From positions 186,001 through 250,000 of the forward strand of contig NZ_FNBM01000001.1 of the NCBI RefSeq assembly GCF_900102335.1: a DNA stretch of 64,000 bases. Direction: 5' to 3'. The position numbers and the translations under genes were made by a program. The first letter of the stretch is position 1, and each line of letters opens with the position of its first letter. Below are positions 27,960 to 36,008 of the stretch, one piece after another. The notes under the pieces were generated by a model, which made no database searches, was not told where the DNA came from, and saw only the letters and a list, made by a program, of their open reading frames with translations. The stretch comes from Phytopseudomonas seleniipraecipitans (lineage in GTDB: Bacteria; Pseudomonadota; Gammaproteobacteria; Pseudomonadales; Pseudomonadaceae).

Positions 27960-28888
27960 AAGCTGTCCGTATTCACGCTTACAAGCAAACCCCTGCTGTG
28001 GAAAACATACCCATGCCCGAGGTCGCTGCGGACCAGGTGCTAGTGCGTATTGAAGCAGCCGCGCTAAATCCACTCGATGCTCTGGTGGTATCCGGTGGGG
28101 CCGCGCAATTCTTCAATATCCAGTTGCCGATCACGCCGGGTACCGATTTTGCGGGCATGATCGTCGAGGTAGGTTCCGCCGTGGAAAACTGGCAAGCAGG
28201 TGACCGGGTCATCGTCTGGACGGATGCCGGCTCGGGCGGAGGCTTCGCTCAGTTTGCCGCCGTGCCTGCTAGCGCCTGTGTGACATTGCCGCTGAAGCTT
28301 TCCGCCGCTGAAGGCGCGGCCATTCCCATCGCTGCAACAACCGCGTGGCATTCGCTATTTTCCACCGCTGGCCTGAAGGCTGGCGAGACGGTGCTCATCC
28401 ATGCAGCAGCCGGAGGTGTGGGGACCTTTGCGATTCAATTCGCCAAACGTGCTGGTGCTCGGGTGATCGCCACTGCGTCGGGCGACGGTATCGAACTGGC
28501 GGCGCGGTTGGGCGCCGATCAGGTGATCGATTACACGTCGCAGGATTTCGTGGAGCTTGTGCATGATGTCGACCTAGTGCTGGATCTGGTCGGAGGTGAA
28601 ACGCAGCTGCGTTCCTTTGAGGTGCTGCGCAGAGGCGGGCGGCTGATATCTACCGCCATGCCTCCGGATACCTCGATTGCACAATCTTTCGGCGTCTCGG
28701 CAAGCATCTTCTATGCAGCGCCTTATGCAGAGCGGCTAGGGGAGCTGGTCTCGGCAGTCATCGAGCAGGAGGTAACGGTGGTCATTGATCGTGAGGTGCC
28801 ACTGACTGCCTTTGCTGACGCATGGGCACGGCTGACCTCCGGACATGCACGAGGAAAGATCATTCTCAAATCCGAAATCTTCAACTGA
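27956..28888 (+). CDS. Zinc-independent NADP(H) quinone oxidoreductase (MDR superfamily)
   Basis: Cytoplasmic medium-chain dehydrogenase/reductase of 310 residues, quinone-oxidoreductase type. The N-terminal GroES-like domain includes ALNPLDALVVSGG, and the Rossmann motif is AAAGGVGTFAIQFAKRAGA near 150. Zinc-binding cysteines are absent, typical of quinone reductases and enone reductases. The start overlaps the hydrolase stop (ATGA). As the third gene of the TetR-controlled cassette it may detoxify the carbonyl or quinone sensed by the repressor. Confidence 0.88.
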   Translation: MKAVRIHAYKQTPAVENIPMPEVAADQVLVRIEAAALNPLDALVVSGGAAQFFNIQLPITPGTDFAGMIVEVGSAVENWQAGDRVIVWTDAGSGGGFAQFAAVPASACVTLPLKLSAAEGAAIPIAATTAWHSLFSTAGLKAGETVLIHAAAGGVGTFAIQFAKRAGARVIATASGDGIELAARLGADQVIDYTSQDFVELVHDVDLVLDLVGGETQLRSFEVLRRGGRLISTAMPPDTSIAQSFGVSASIFYAAPYAERLGELVSAVIEQEVTVVIDREVPLTAFADAWARLTSGHARGKIILKSEIFN

Positions 28889-28924
28889 TTTGTGGGTTCG
28901 TGACGGCTGATCGTTAGCCAGCCG

Positions 28925-28950
28925 GAGGGCGTAGAGGCACGCCCTCTTTT
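28925..28950 (+). terminator. Rho-independent terminator of the tetR cassette
   Basis: GAGGGCGT and ACGCCCTC form an 8-bp stem with a six-base loop, followed by four T residues, 37 bases after the reductase stop. It lies between convergent genes: the truncated LysR fragment reads toward it from the other side. Confidence 0.85.
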
Positions 28951-28975
28951 CATCGATACTCGACTGCGCAAGTTT

Positions 28976-29197
28976 TCACCGCGAGCCGTGCGGTTCTAGT
29001 TTGATGTAGTCAATCAGTGCTTTAAGAGGCGAGGGTAGGTGCCGTCGGCCCGGGTAGTAAAGATAGGGCCCGGAAAAGTCCTGCCACCAGGGCTCCAAGA
29101 TCGGCACCAGGGCTCCGCTGTCAATGTGTGGACGCAGCCACTCTTCGAAAAGATAGATGATACCCAGGCCGTCTATAGCGGCATAAACTTGAGGCAT
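28976..29197 (-). pseudogene. LysR-family regulator, C-terminal fragment only
   Basis: The 73 translated residues match only the last quarter of a LysR-type regulator. AAIDGLGIIYLFEEWLRPHI, then LYYPGRRHLPSPLKALIDYI, is the usual end of the co-inducer domain. No helix-turn-helix or upstream part is present. Homology stops within ten residues of the methionine at 29197, and the reading frame beyond it runs into the 5' end of the divergent aldo/keto reductase gene and encodes nothing LysR-like. The fragment is therefore a deletion remnant, probably of a regulator once divergent from that reductase. Confidence 0.82.
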
Positions 29198-29202
29198 ACG
29201 GT

Positions 29203-30066
29203 ATGAGTAACGCGGAAATAGCCGGTACGTTCAAATTAGGCAATCGGATGGTCAATCGTATGGGTTACGGCACCATGCAGTTGGCCGGCCCCCATGTATA
29301 CGGCCTCCCGAAAGACCCAGAGGCAGCTGTTGCTGTGCTCCGGGCGGCGATTGATGCGGGCGTTAACCACATCGATACAGCCGACTTTTACGGCCCTCAC
29401 GTCACCAATCAGTTGATCCGTGAAGCGCTGGCTCCTTATGCGGAGCAGTTGGTTATCGTCACCAAAGTGGGTGTGTCACGCGGTACGGATGGCTCCTGGA
29501 ATCCGGCACTGACCCCTGAAGCCCTTGTCAGCAGTATCCACGACAACCTGCGCAATCTGGCTTTGGATGTGCTGGACGTGGTGAACCTGAGAGTCTGGGG
29601 TACGCAGGGCGCGCCTTGTGAAGGATCTATCGAAGAGGCTTTCACCGCACTAGCCGAATTACAACAGCAAGGTCTCATACGTCACCTGGGTGTGAGCAAC
29701 GTTACTGCAAATCAGGTCAGGGAGGCTCAGGCCATTGCCCCAGTCTCCTGCGTGCAGAACCATTACAACCTTACCCATCGCGACGATGAGGCGTTGATCG
29801 CCGAGCTGGCGAAGCAGGCCATCGCCTACGTGCCGTTCTTTCCATTGGGTGGGTTCAGCCCGCTGCAATCGGATGCGCTTTCAGCGGTGGCCAAAGAGGC
29901 TGCTGCTTCGCCCTTGCGAGTCGCGCTGGCATGGCTGCTACAACGCTCGCCCAATATCTTGCTGATTCCGGGTACGTCCTCGATTGCCCACCTTCACGAG
30001 AACATATCCGCAGCTCAATTGACGCTTACCCCCGAGTGGTTGGCCAGACTCGACGGTCTTGCTTGA
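29203..30066 (+). CDS. Aldo/keto reductase
   Basis: NADPH-dependent oxidoreductase of 287 residues with the (beta/alpha)8 AKR fold. Asp and Tyr of the catalytic tetrad are in HIDTADFYGPHVTN near residue 60, and Lys is in LVIVTKVGVSR. The usual family histidine position (here DVVNLRVWG) is not His. The cofactor region is IPGTSSIAHLHENI near 265. The start is only five bases from the LysR remnant and has a poor ribosome-binding site, so the original promoter may have been lost with the regulator. Substrate unknown. Confidence 0.85.
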   Translation: MSNAEIAGTFKLGNRMVNRMGYGTMQLAGPHVYGLPKDPEAAVAVLRAAIDAGVNHIDTADFYGPHVTNQLIREALAPYAEQLVIVTKVGVSRGTDGSWNPALTPEALVSSIHDNLRNLALDVLDVVNLRVWGTQGAPCEGSIEEAFTALAELQQQGLIRHLGVSNVTANQVREAQAIAPVSCVQNHYNLTHRDDEALIAELAKQAIAYVPFFPLGGFSPLQSDALSAVAKEAAASPLRVALAWLLQRSPNILLIPGTSSIAHLHENISAAQLTLTPEWLARLDGLA

Positions 30067-30186
30067 GGGCTTGGCTACACGACCGCAGAATGGCAGCAGG
30101 TTGACTGCCTGGAAGGACGTGTGCGGAAGGCCAGCCGATAGGCGGCGCGGGCTTTCCCTGCCGCCAGTGCTGCGTTAAGACTCGGT

Positions 30187-31491
30187 TTAGCGATTGATCA
30201 TGCTGGTTGCTTGCAGTGTGGCTTCTGTAGTGCGCGTGGCGAGTTTGCGCACCTCGTCGGCCACGACTGCGAACCCGCGTCCTGCTTCGCCGGCCCGTGC
30301 TGCTTCAATAGCAGCATTGAGTGCCAGCAGGTTCGTCTGGGTGGCGATGCTCTGAATGGTGCTGACTATCTGAGTCAGTTTGGTGATGCTTTCTTCAAGC
30401 GTGCGTTGGTGTTCGGCCTCTTGCTCACGCCTGGCCTCCTGCTCGTGCAGAAGATTGATGTCGACGAGCGCACCAACCACGCGCAACGGCGTGCCTTGGC
30501 GGTCTCGGCGAGTTTGGCCGCGGGCTCGGAACCACCTATATTCGCCGCTTTTCATCTTGAGCCTGTACTCGATATCGAACGGCGTTTTACCGCTACGATC
30601 AGTCAGGTGCGCGCCGAACGCGGCCAGGCTTCGTTCCTTGTCGTCAGTGTGCAGGCGTGAGGCCCAGCTATCCAGAACATCGGGGAATTCTTCGACCGTT
30701 TCAAATCCCAGAAGGCGCCTGAACTGCGGAGACCACCAGAAGGGATTGCGGGGGTTGATCGGGTCCCCGGCGATGACTTCCATGTCCCACAAGCCGTCCG
30801 ACAGCATCTCCCGAGCAAGTTCGAACCGGGTGAGCATCACCTCATGTTCGGCGTTTCGCTCCAGCTCGTCGTGGATATCGCGCAGGGAGCCAGCCACCCT
30901 CAGAGGTACGCCCCTCGAGTCGCGTAGCGTCTCGCCCTGCGCATAGAACCAGCGATACGTGCCGTCCTTCATCATCAGTCGGTTCTTCACGCGGTAGGGC
31001 GTCATGCCGGACTTATCATTCAAGTGCCTGGCAAATGCATCGAGCGAGCCCTGCTTATCTTGAGGGTGCAGACGATCGGCCCAGCTCGCCAGGACGTTGG
31101 GGAAGTCCCTTTCGTCATGGAAACCCAGCAAGCTACGAAACTGCTGGGACCACCAGAAGCGATTCCTGGGGTTGATAGGATCGCCCGCGATAACCTCCAT
31201 GTCCCACAGACCTTCACTCGAGGCTCTGTTCACCAGGTCAAAACGAACTTCCGCGGTAGCGGTAGATGAAGCGGCTTCGCCAAGCTGACTCTGGGCTGCC
31301 TGGAGCTGGTGTTCAAGCTCCTCAATGCGAGTCTGTTGACTCTGCTCGCGCGATTGCAAGGCCCGCCATGCCTCATTGACTGCGGGTTCTTCAACGCACC
31401 CTTCAAGATGCATCTTCTCGCCGCTGGTGAGACTCTTTAGAAGTTGCTGCAGTGCTCGCCGGTCGTTGCGCGGGCGGAAAATGCCAAGCAT
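30187..31491 (-). CDS. Cytoplasmic double-PAS chemoreceptor-like protein
   Basis: Signalling protein of 434 residues without membrane segments. After a short coiled N-terminus come two PAS/PAC modules, about 85-205 and 225-345, each beginning with [17 protein letters not shown] and ending in a YRWF plus PLRV segment. The C-terminus is a short chemoreceptor signalling tip ([20 protein letters not shown], then [17 protein letters not shown]) with most of the long helical hairpin missing. The layout resembles BdlA-type PAS-MCP proteins, which affect biofilm dispersal, but orthology is not shown. Such soluble receptors often sense redox or oxygen through a PAS cofactor. Confidence 0.85.
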   Translation of the reverse strand: MLGIFRPRNDRRALQQLLKSLTSGEKMHLEGCVEEPAVNEAWRALQSREQSQQTRIEELEHQLQAAQSQLGEAASSTATAEVRFDLVNRASSEGLWDMEVIAGDPINPRNRFWWSQQFRSLLGFHDERDFPNVLASWADRLHPQDKQGSLDAFARHLNDKSGMTPYRVKNRLMMKDGTYRWFYAQGETLRDSRGVPLRVAGSLRDIHDELERNAEHEVMLTRFELAREMLSDGLWDMEVIAGDPINPRNPFWWSPQFRRLLGFETVEEFPDVLDSWASRLHTDDKERSLAAFGAHLTDRSGKTPFDIEYRLKMKSGEYRWFRARGQTRRDRQGTPLRVVGALVDINLLHEQEARREQEAEHQRTLEESITKLTQIVSTIQSIATQTNLLALNAAIEAARAGEAGRGFAVVADEVRKLATRTTEATLQATSMINR

Positions 31492-31868
31492 GGGTGTGCT
31501 CTCTGGATGGACTGGGAGGCTCGATCATGGGGCCTTGACACGTATATCGTCAGAGCCTGGGAAACCTGTACAGCTCCTATACAAAAATAAATCAGTGGAT
31601 TTAACGGCGCGATTCTCTATCTGCACGCAACTCAACGATTGCCTACACAGGACGGTGGTGGAAAGGGTTGCTGCGTACGCGTCTACTGGCTTTCTGAATA
31701 GGGCTAAGCAGCGGTTGAAGCAGGCTGCCTGAAGAGCGTCGGCATTTCCTCGGTAGCTGTCGACTGTAAAGAGCTTGCATAGGTTTGGGCGTTTCTATGG
31801 CAATACAAAAATGCCCAGCCACTTTAGGGATGGCTGGGCATTGCGAGTATCGGCACGGCTGGGCGTGG
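31492..31868. other. Intergenic stretch upstream of the PAS-MCP gene
   Basis: No supported gene lies in these 377 bases. They hold the promoter of the PAS-MCP gene on the right flank of that gene and, at 31805-31842, the terminator of the MFS gene (listed separately). Short frames on both strands have no ribosome-binding sites or recognisable products. Confidence 0.5.
31805..31842 (-). terminator. Rho-independent terminator after the MFS transporter gene
   Basis: AATGCCCAGCCA and its complement form a 12-bp stem with a nine-base loop. Read on the minus strand, the stem ends in a run of five T residues, 27 bases after the MFS stop codon. This marks the end of the lactonase-MFS transcript. Confidence 0.88.
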
Positions 31869-33188
31869 TCAGGACTGCTGTGCTGCTCCAGCGGTCTGCT
31901 CGTCATCCTGACTGTTGATGCGCATCATCAGGGTCATGATGAAGGCTATGGCCAGTAATACGCTGAGGAACATCAGGCCAGCGGCTGCGCTGTTGGTTGT
32001 GCCTTTAACCATCCCGATCACGAACGGGCCAACGAAGCCACCCAGGTTACCGATGGAGTTGATCACAGCAATGGAAATGGCAGCGGTGGATCGGCTCAGA
32101 AACAGTGTCGGCAGTGCCCAGAAGGGTGATTTGAAACTATACAGGCCGGCCAGCGCCAGGCTGATCATGGTGATGGCAATTACCGGGCTGGTGACCAGGC
32201 CGGCGCCAAGCATCGCCACGGTGGCAACCGCCAGTGGGATGGCCGAGTGCAGCTTACGCTCACCGTGACGATCCGAGCTGCGTGACCAGCCAATCATCAC
32301 AACGGTCGCAACGATGTACGGCACCATGGCGATAAGGCCAATCTGCGTATGGGTCAGCGATTCCGAGAAGCCTTTGATGATCTGCGGCATCCAGTAACCG
32401 ACACCCAAGCTGCCGCACTGATACACAAAGTAGATGAAGGAGAGATACAGCACCTTCGGGTTAGTCATCGCCTTCATGACCCCGAAGTGCTTGACGTTTT
32501 TGCGCGATGTGCGATCACGCTCGAGTTCCGCGAGCAGCCACTCGCGTTCCTCACCCTTGAGCCACTTAGCCTGCTCTGGCTTGTCGGTCAGGTAGAAGAA
32601 GCACACCACGCCCAAAAAGACGGCGGGAATACCTTCGAGAAACAACATCCAACGCCAGCCACTCCAGCCGTACCAGTGAATGTTATCCATGATCCAGGTG
32701 CTCAGTGGTGCGCCGATAATGTATGAGACCGGGATTGCTGCAGTGAACAGCGCTACTGTGGTCGCCAGCTCCTTGGAGCGGAACCAGTAGGTCAGGTAAA
32801 CGATGATGCCTGGAAAAAAGCCCGCTTCTGCGACGCCGAGCAGGAACCGAAGAATGTACAAGTGCGTGGCGGTTTCCGCAAAGGCGGTAGCTGCGGCAAT
32901 TACCCCCCAGGTCACCAGGATTCTGGCTATCCACACGCGTGCACCGTAGCGATTGAGTAGTACGTTGCTAGGCACTTCGAAGAGGAAGTAGCCAATGAAG
33001 AATATTCCTGAAATGAACCCGAACGCCTCGGCACTCAGAGCGAGCTCGGCATTCATCTGCAGGGCCGCGTAGCCGATATTGGCGCGGTCCAGATAGGACA
33101 CGATGTACAGCAGGAAAACGAAAGGGATGATGCGCAGAGTAACCTTGCGTACCACGGTCTTTTCCAGACCGTAACTCTCAGTTGTCAT
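31869..33188 (-). CDS. MFS transporter, anion:cation symporter (ACS) family
   Basis: Inner-membrane secondary transporter of 439 residues with twelve predicted helices. The ACS-family N-terminal motif is visible (YLDRANIGYAALQM), and GFFPGIIVYLTYWFRSKE near 135 is also typical. ACS members import organic acids such as tartrate, phthalate, hexuronates and galactarate. It lies 107 bases downstream of the lactonase gene, with a terminator immediately after, and near tctCBA and a hydratase. It may therefore carry a related carboxylic acid or its lactone. Confidence 0.88.
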   Translation of the reverse strand: MTTESYGLEKTVVRKVTLRIIPFVFLLYIVSYLDRANIGYAALQMNAELALSAEAFGFISGIFFIGYFLFEVPSNVLLNRYGARVWIARILVTWGVIAAATAFAETATHLYILRFLLGVAEAGFFPGIIVYLTYWFRSKELATTVALFTAAIPVSYIIGAPLSTWIMDNIHWYGWSGWRWMLFLEGIPAVFLGVVCFFYLTDKPEQAKWLKGEEREWLLAELERDRTSRKNVKHFGVMKAMTNPKVLYLSFIYFVYQCGSLGVGYWMPQIIKGFSESLTHTQIGLIAMVPYIVATVVMIGWSRSSDRHGERKLHSAIPLAVATVAMLGAGLVTSPVIAITMISLALAGLYSFKSPFWALPTLFLSRSTAAISIAVINSIGNLGGFVGPFVIGMVKGTTNSAAAGLMFLSVLLAIAFIMTLMMRINSQDDEQTAGAAQQS

Positions 33189-33295
33189 ACGGGCCTCGCT
33201 TGGCCGTTGGACGCGGCCAGTATTGTTATTGTGGGTTAGTTGGTGCCGAATCGTGATGAACGCCTGTTAGGCAGGCAGGTGCTTGGAAGCCTTGA

Positions 33296-34348
33296 TCAAG
33301 GCGCGAATACCATGCAGACGGGGCTGCCGCTGATGGTCTCGAACCCGGTCGCTTCCAGCGTGCCGAACTCCTGATTGACTGCGAATGCGGCAATGCTGTC
33401 GCTGTCCTCGTTAAGGGCAAACAGATAGCGGCCGTTAGGCGTCAGGGTGAAGAAGCGCGGTGTTCGTCCGGCGCTTGGTGTTGCCTCGATGAAACTAAGC
33501 AACGCGGTTTGTGGGTCGATGGAAAACACCGCAATGCTGTCGTGTCCCCGGTTCGATGCGTACAGAAAGCGCCCTCGTTGATCGACCTGAATGCCTGCGG
33601 CTCGGTTGTTCCCGGTGTAGCTCGCTGGCAGCGAAGATAAGATCTGAAGCGCTGACAGCTCACCGGTTCTGGCCTGATAACGGTAGGTGGTCACTGTCGA
33701 GTCCAGTTCGTTGATCACGTACGCCATGGCTCCTTGCGGATGAAAAGCCATATGGCGTGGCCCTGCAGTTTCACGCGTAGCAATCGATGGCTCGTCTGCA
33801 GCACTCAGGTGACCGGCATCGAAGCGAAAGCTGAAAATTTGATCTAGACCTTTATCGGGCACCAAGACGTGCTGTCCATCGACCGAGAAAAGGTTGTAAT
33901 GCGGTTTGGCATGTGGCTGCTCGATACGATGCGGACCAGGCTCGCCGCTGAGTTCGAGCAACTGGCTCAGTTCTCCTAGACAGCCATCGCTGTTGATTGG
34001 AAAGACGGCGAGGCTGGCACCGATGTGATTGGTCACGACCAGATGCTTCCCAGCTGGTGCGATGGCCAGGTGGACCGGATTCTTGCCCTGGGTGTCCTGG
34101 GTGTTCAAAAAACTCAGGCGGCCGCTGCTGCTATCGATGCGAAACGCACTGACATCGCTCTCGTCACCGTGTACGGCATACAGCACGTCAGCTCGTTCAT
34201 TGAGGGTCAGGTATGAAGGATTGACGTGCCCCTTGAGCAGCTGCACCAGCTCCAAGATGCCGCGTTCCTGATCCAACCAATACACGCTGATTCCTTCACC
34301 GCGCGCATTGCGGTCGCGGGTTGTGCGGCTACCGACGTAGGCGTACAT
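33296..34348 (-). CDS. Lactonase family protein (seven-bladed beta-propeller)
   Basis: Protein of 350 residues in the YbhE/Pgl and 3-carboxymuconate-cyclase-like propeller family. Repeated blade motifs are seen: AYVGSRTTRD at the start, VDGQHVLVPDKGLDQIFSF, GPRHMAFHPQGAMAYVINE, and FFTLTPNGRYLFALNEDSD. The start at 34348 has GGAG seven bases upstream; a frame starting six codons earlier is less likely. There is no signal peptide, so it acts in the cytoplasm. In the usual family reaction a sugar or muconate lactone is opened or formed. Here the organic-acid genes around it suggest a carboxylic-acid lactone. Confidence 0.85.
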   Translation of the reverse strand: MYAYVGSRTTRDRNARGEGISVYWLDQERGILELVQLLKGHVNPSYLTLNERADVLYAVHGDESDVSAFRIDSSSGRLSFLNTQDTQGKNPVHLAIAPAGKHLVVTNHIGASLAVFPINSDGCLGELSQLLELSGEPGPHRIEQPHAKPHYNLFSVDGQHVLVPDKGLDQIFSFRFDAGHLSAADEPSIATRETAGPRHMAFHPQGAMAYVINELDSTVTTYRYQARTGELSALQILSSLPASYTGNNRAAGIQVDQRGRFLYASNRGHDSIAVFSIDPQTALLSFIEATPSAGRTPRFFTLTPNGRYLFALNEDSDSIAAFAVNQEFGTLEATGFETISGSPVCMVFAP

Positions 34349-34378
34349 AGCATTCTCCGCAGTCATATTGATAAAAGG

Positions 34379-34561
34379 TCAGGCGCTGCCGCGGTGCTCA
34401 GGGAGCTCGGTCAGCCTGGTGTCGCTGGAGGGTCGGCAGGATTGGAGGAGGCTGTCTTGCTTGAAACGCTGCTGAAGATGGCGAGCGACTGAGTCCGCTG
34501 CGGGCGCGTTGCAGCTGATGGTCCTGGCCTGCATGCCGATGTAGAAGACGTTCACGGTCAT
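34379..34561 (-). CDS. Small hypothetical protein upstream of the lactonase
   Basis: Sixty codons beginning MTVNVFYIGMQARTISCNA. The ATG has CTGGAG five to six bases upstream, a better signal than for most frames of this size, and the stop lies 30 bases before the lactonase start, so it would be the first gene of the lactonase-MFS transcript. I recognise no family, and the C-terminal half has low-complexity arginine/serine-rich composition. It may be a leader peptide, a decayed gene or a chance frame. Confidence 0.4.
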   Translation of the reverse strand: MTVNVFYIGMQARTISCNAPAADSVARHLQQRFKQDSLLQSCRPSSDTRLTELPEHRGSA

Positions 34562-34695
34562 ATCGCTCCAGGTTCTTATTGGACGCGCCGGCAGATCACG
34601 CAGCGCTCTATGGCCAACATCCTAGGGCGATAGCAGGTAAGGGGAAATTGACGATTCGGCAAGCTAGCGTTCTTGAAGCGAGAACGCTGTTGGCG

Positions 34696-35583
34696 CTATC
34701 GGCCTTGTTCGAGGTGCTCCACGAGCGTTCTGACAGTGGGCGACAGCAGACTCATATTGCGCACGCCGATGACCAGCTTGCGTGTTGCCCAGTCTTCGTC
34801 GAGCAGTGTCATCTTCAACTTCAGGGGTTGCAGATACTGACCGATCGCAGCCTTGGGGAGGATCGCGATTCCAACTCCGGCCGCCACCAAACGGCACATG
34901 CACTCGAAGCTGCTTACCCGAATGCGCACGCGCATCACCGCTCCTGACTCCGCCTGCTTTTGCGCGAACAGGGTGTACAGCGAGCTATCCAGGTGCGGGC
35001 CGATGAACTCATGGGCGAGGGCATCGCGGAAAGAGACCTTGGCATTGCCAGCCACCAGGTGATCGCGGGAAGTAACCACTACCAACTGGTCCTGACGGTA
35101 GGGCCGCACCTCCAGCCCTGGAGCCTGGGTGTGCTCAGCAAATATGCCGAGGTCTGCCCTACCTTCGATTACCGCTCTGGCGACGGCAGAGCCGACCCGC
35201 TCTTCAATATCGAAATTGATCAGCGGGTAGCTGGCCAGGAAACGCTCGAGATCGGAAGGTAGAAACTGCGCGAGTACCGACGTAATCGCGTGGATGCGAA
35301 TGTGTCCTTTGACACCCGCCGCGTAGCTGGCCAGTTCATCTTCCATCTGTCCCAGCACCAGCCGCAGTTCGTGAGCGTAATGAAGCAGCGATTGGCCCGC
35401 AGGCGTCAGTTCTACACCGCGGGCATAGCGCAACAGCAGAGGCGAGCCGACCTGTTCTTCGAGCTCGGCAATCCGCTTGCTCACTGCAGATACTGCGAGA
35501 TGTAGGCGCTCGGCCGCTCGGGTCAGGTTGCGTTCTTCGGCGACGACGATGAAGACATCGAGTGTGATCAAGTCATAGCGCAT
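34696..35583 (-). CDS. LysR-family regulator of the organic-acid cluster
   Basis: LysR-type regulator of 295 residues. The winged helix is at the N-terminus (ITLDVFIVVAEERNLTRAAE, then AVSAVSKRIAELEEQVGSPL), with the co-inducer domain at about 90-290. It is transcribed in the same direction as the lactonase and MFS genes downstream and the tct genes upstream. It is separated from the tctA end by a decayed transposase fragment. It probably controls the lactonase-MFS genes or the whole block, but no operator could be identified. Confidence 0.88.
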   Translation of the reverse strand: MRYDLITLDVFIVVAEERNLTRAAERLHLAVSAVSKRIAELEEQVGSPLLLRYARGVELTPAGQSLLHYAHELRLVLGQMEDELASYAAGVKGHIRIHAITSVLAQFLPSDLERFLASYPLINFDIEERVGSAVARAVIEGRADLGIFAEHTQAPGLEVRPYRQDQLVVVTSRDHLVAGNAKVSFRDALAHEFIGPHLDSSLYTLFAQKQAESGAVMRVRIRVSSFECMCRLVAAGVGIAILPKAAIGQYLQPLKLKMTLLDEDWATRKLVIGVRNMSLLSPTVRTLVEHLEQGR

Positions 35584-35604
35584 GAGTTAGCTCTGGCAAG
35601 GGGC

Positions 35605-35850
35605 ATGCTCGAGGATTCCGGTGCAGTGGTGCAAAGATGGTGGAGCCTGTTTATGGCTTCGCAGATACCAACCCCCGTAGACATCTATGTACCGGCTCCA
35701 AGCCAATGGCACTATCTGGCTGCGGTGATTGATCTTTATGCGCGTCGCGCAGTGGTCTGGAATCTCCCAAAGCCAGATGCCGACTTGGCTATCAGGGCGC
35801 TAGACATGGTCCAACGCGTCGCTGGCGCAACAGCGTGTCAATCGCCATAG
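35605..35850 (+). pseudogene. IS3-family transposase (OrfB) fragment
   Basis: The frame contains WHYLAAVIDLYARRAVVWNL followed by KPDADLAIRALDMV, which matches the region around the first catalytic aspartate of IS3-type integrase-core transposases (usual text WHYLA-VIDLYARRVVGW). The conserved residues before it and the remaining two thirds of the protein, including the HSDxGSQY and WDNAPxE motifs, are absent, and no terminal inverted repeats are seen. It is an old remnant, about 45-60 recognisable residues, between the LysR gene and tctA. The rest of 35584-36008 shows no gene. Confidence 0.72.
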
Positions 35851-35946
35851 CTGGTCGAAAACTACCTCTTACAGGAAGCCCTCTAAGATCACCGCTTTGA
35901 GCAGCATCGTCAAAAGTGCGCTGCGCTTATTCTAAGATTGCAGTAT

Positions 35947-35977
35947 GCAAAGGTCGGCTCTTACAGCTGACCTTTGC
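35947..35977. repeat. 13-bp inverted repeat downstream of tctA
   Basis: GCAAAGGTCGGCT and AGCTGACCTTTGC can pair over thirteen positions with one G-T wobble and a five-base loop, 31 bases past the tctA stop. No T run follows on the minus strand, so it is a terminator-like or mRNA-protecting hairpin rather than a standard rho-independent terminator. Confidence 0.55.
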
Positions 35978-36008
35978 ACCCTGACTTGGAGATCTCGATC
36001 CCGACCTT

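Noticed and set aside
33296-34348. Naming the lactonase as 6-phosphogluconolactonase (pgl)
   Set aside because: The propeller family covers several activities, and the context contains no hexose-phosphate genes but organic-acid genes, so a specific name is not supported.
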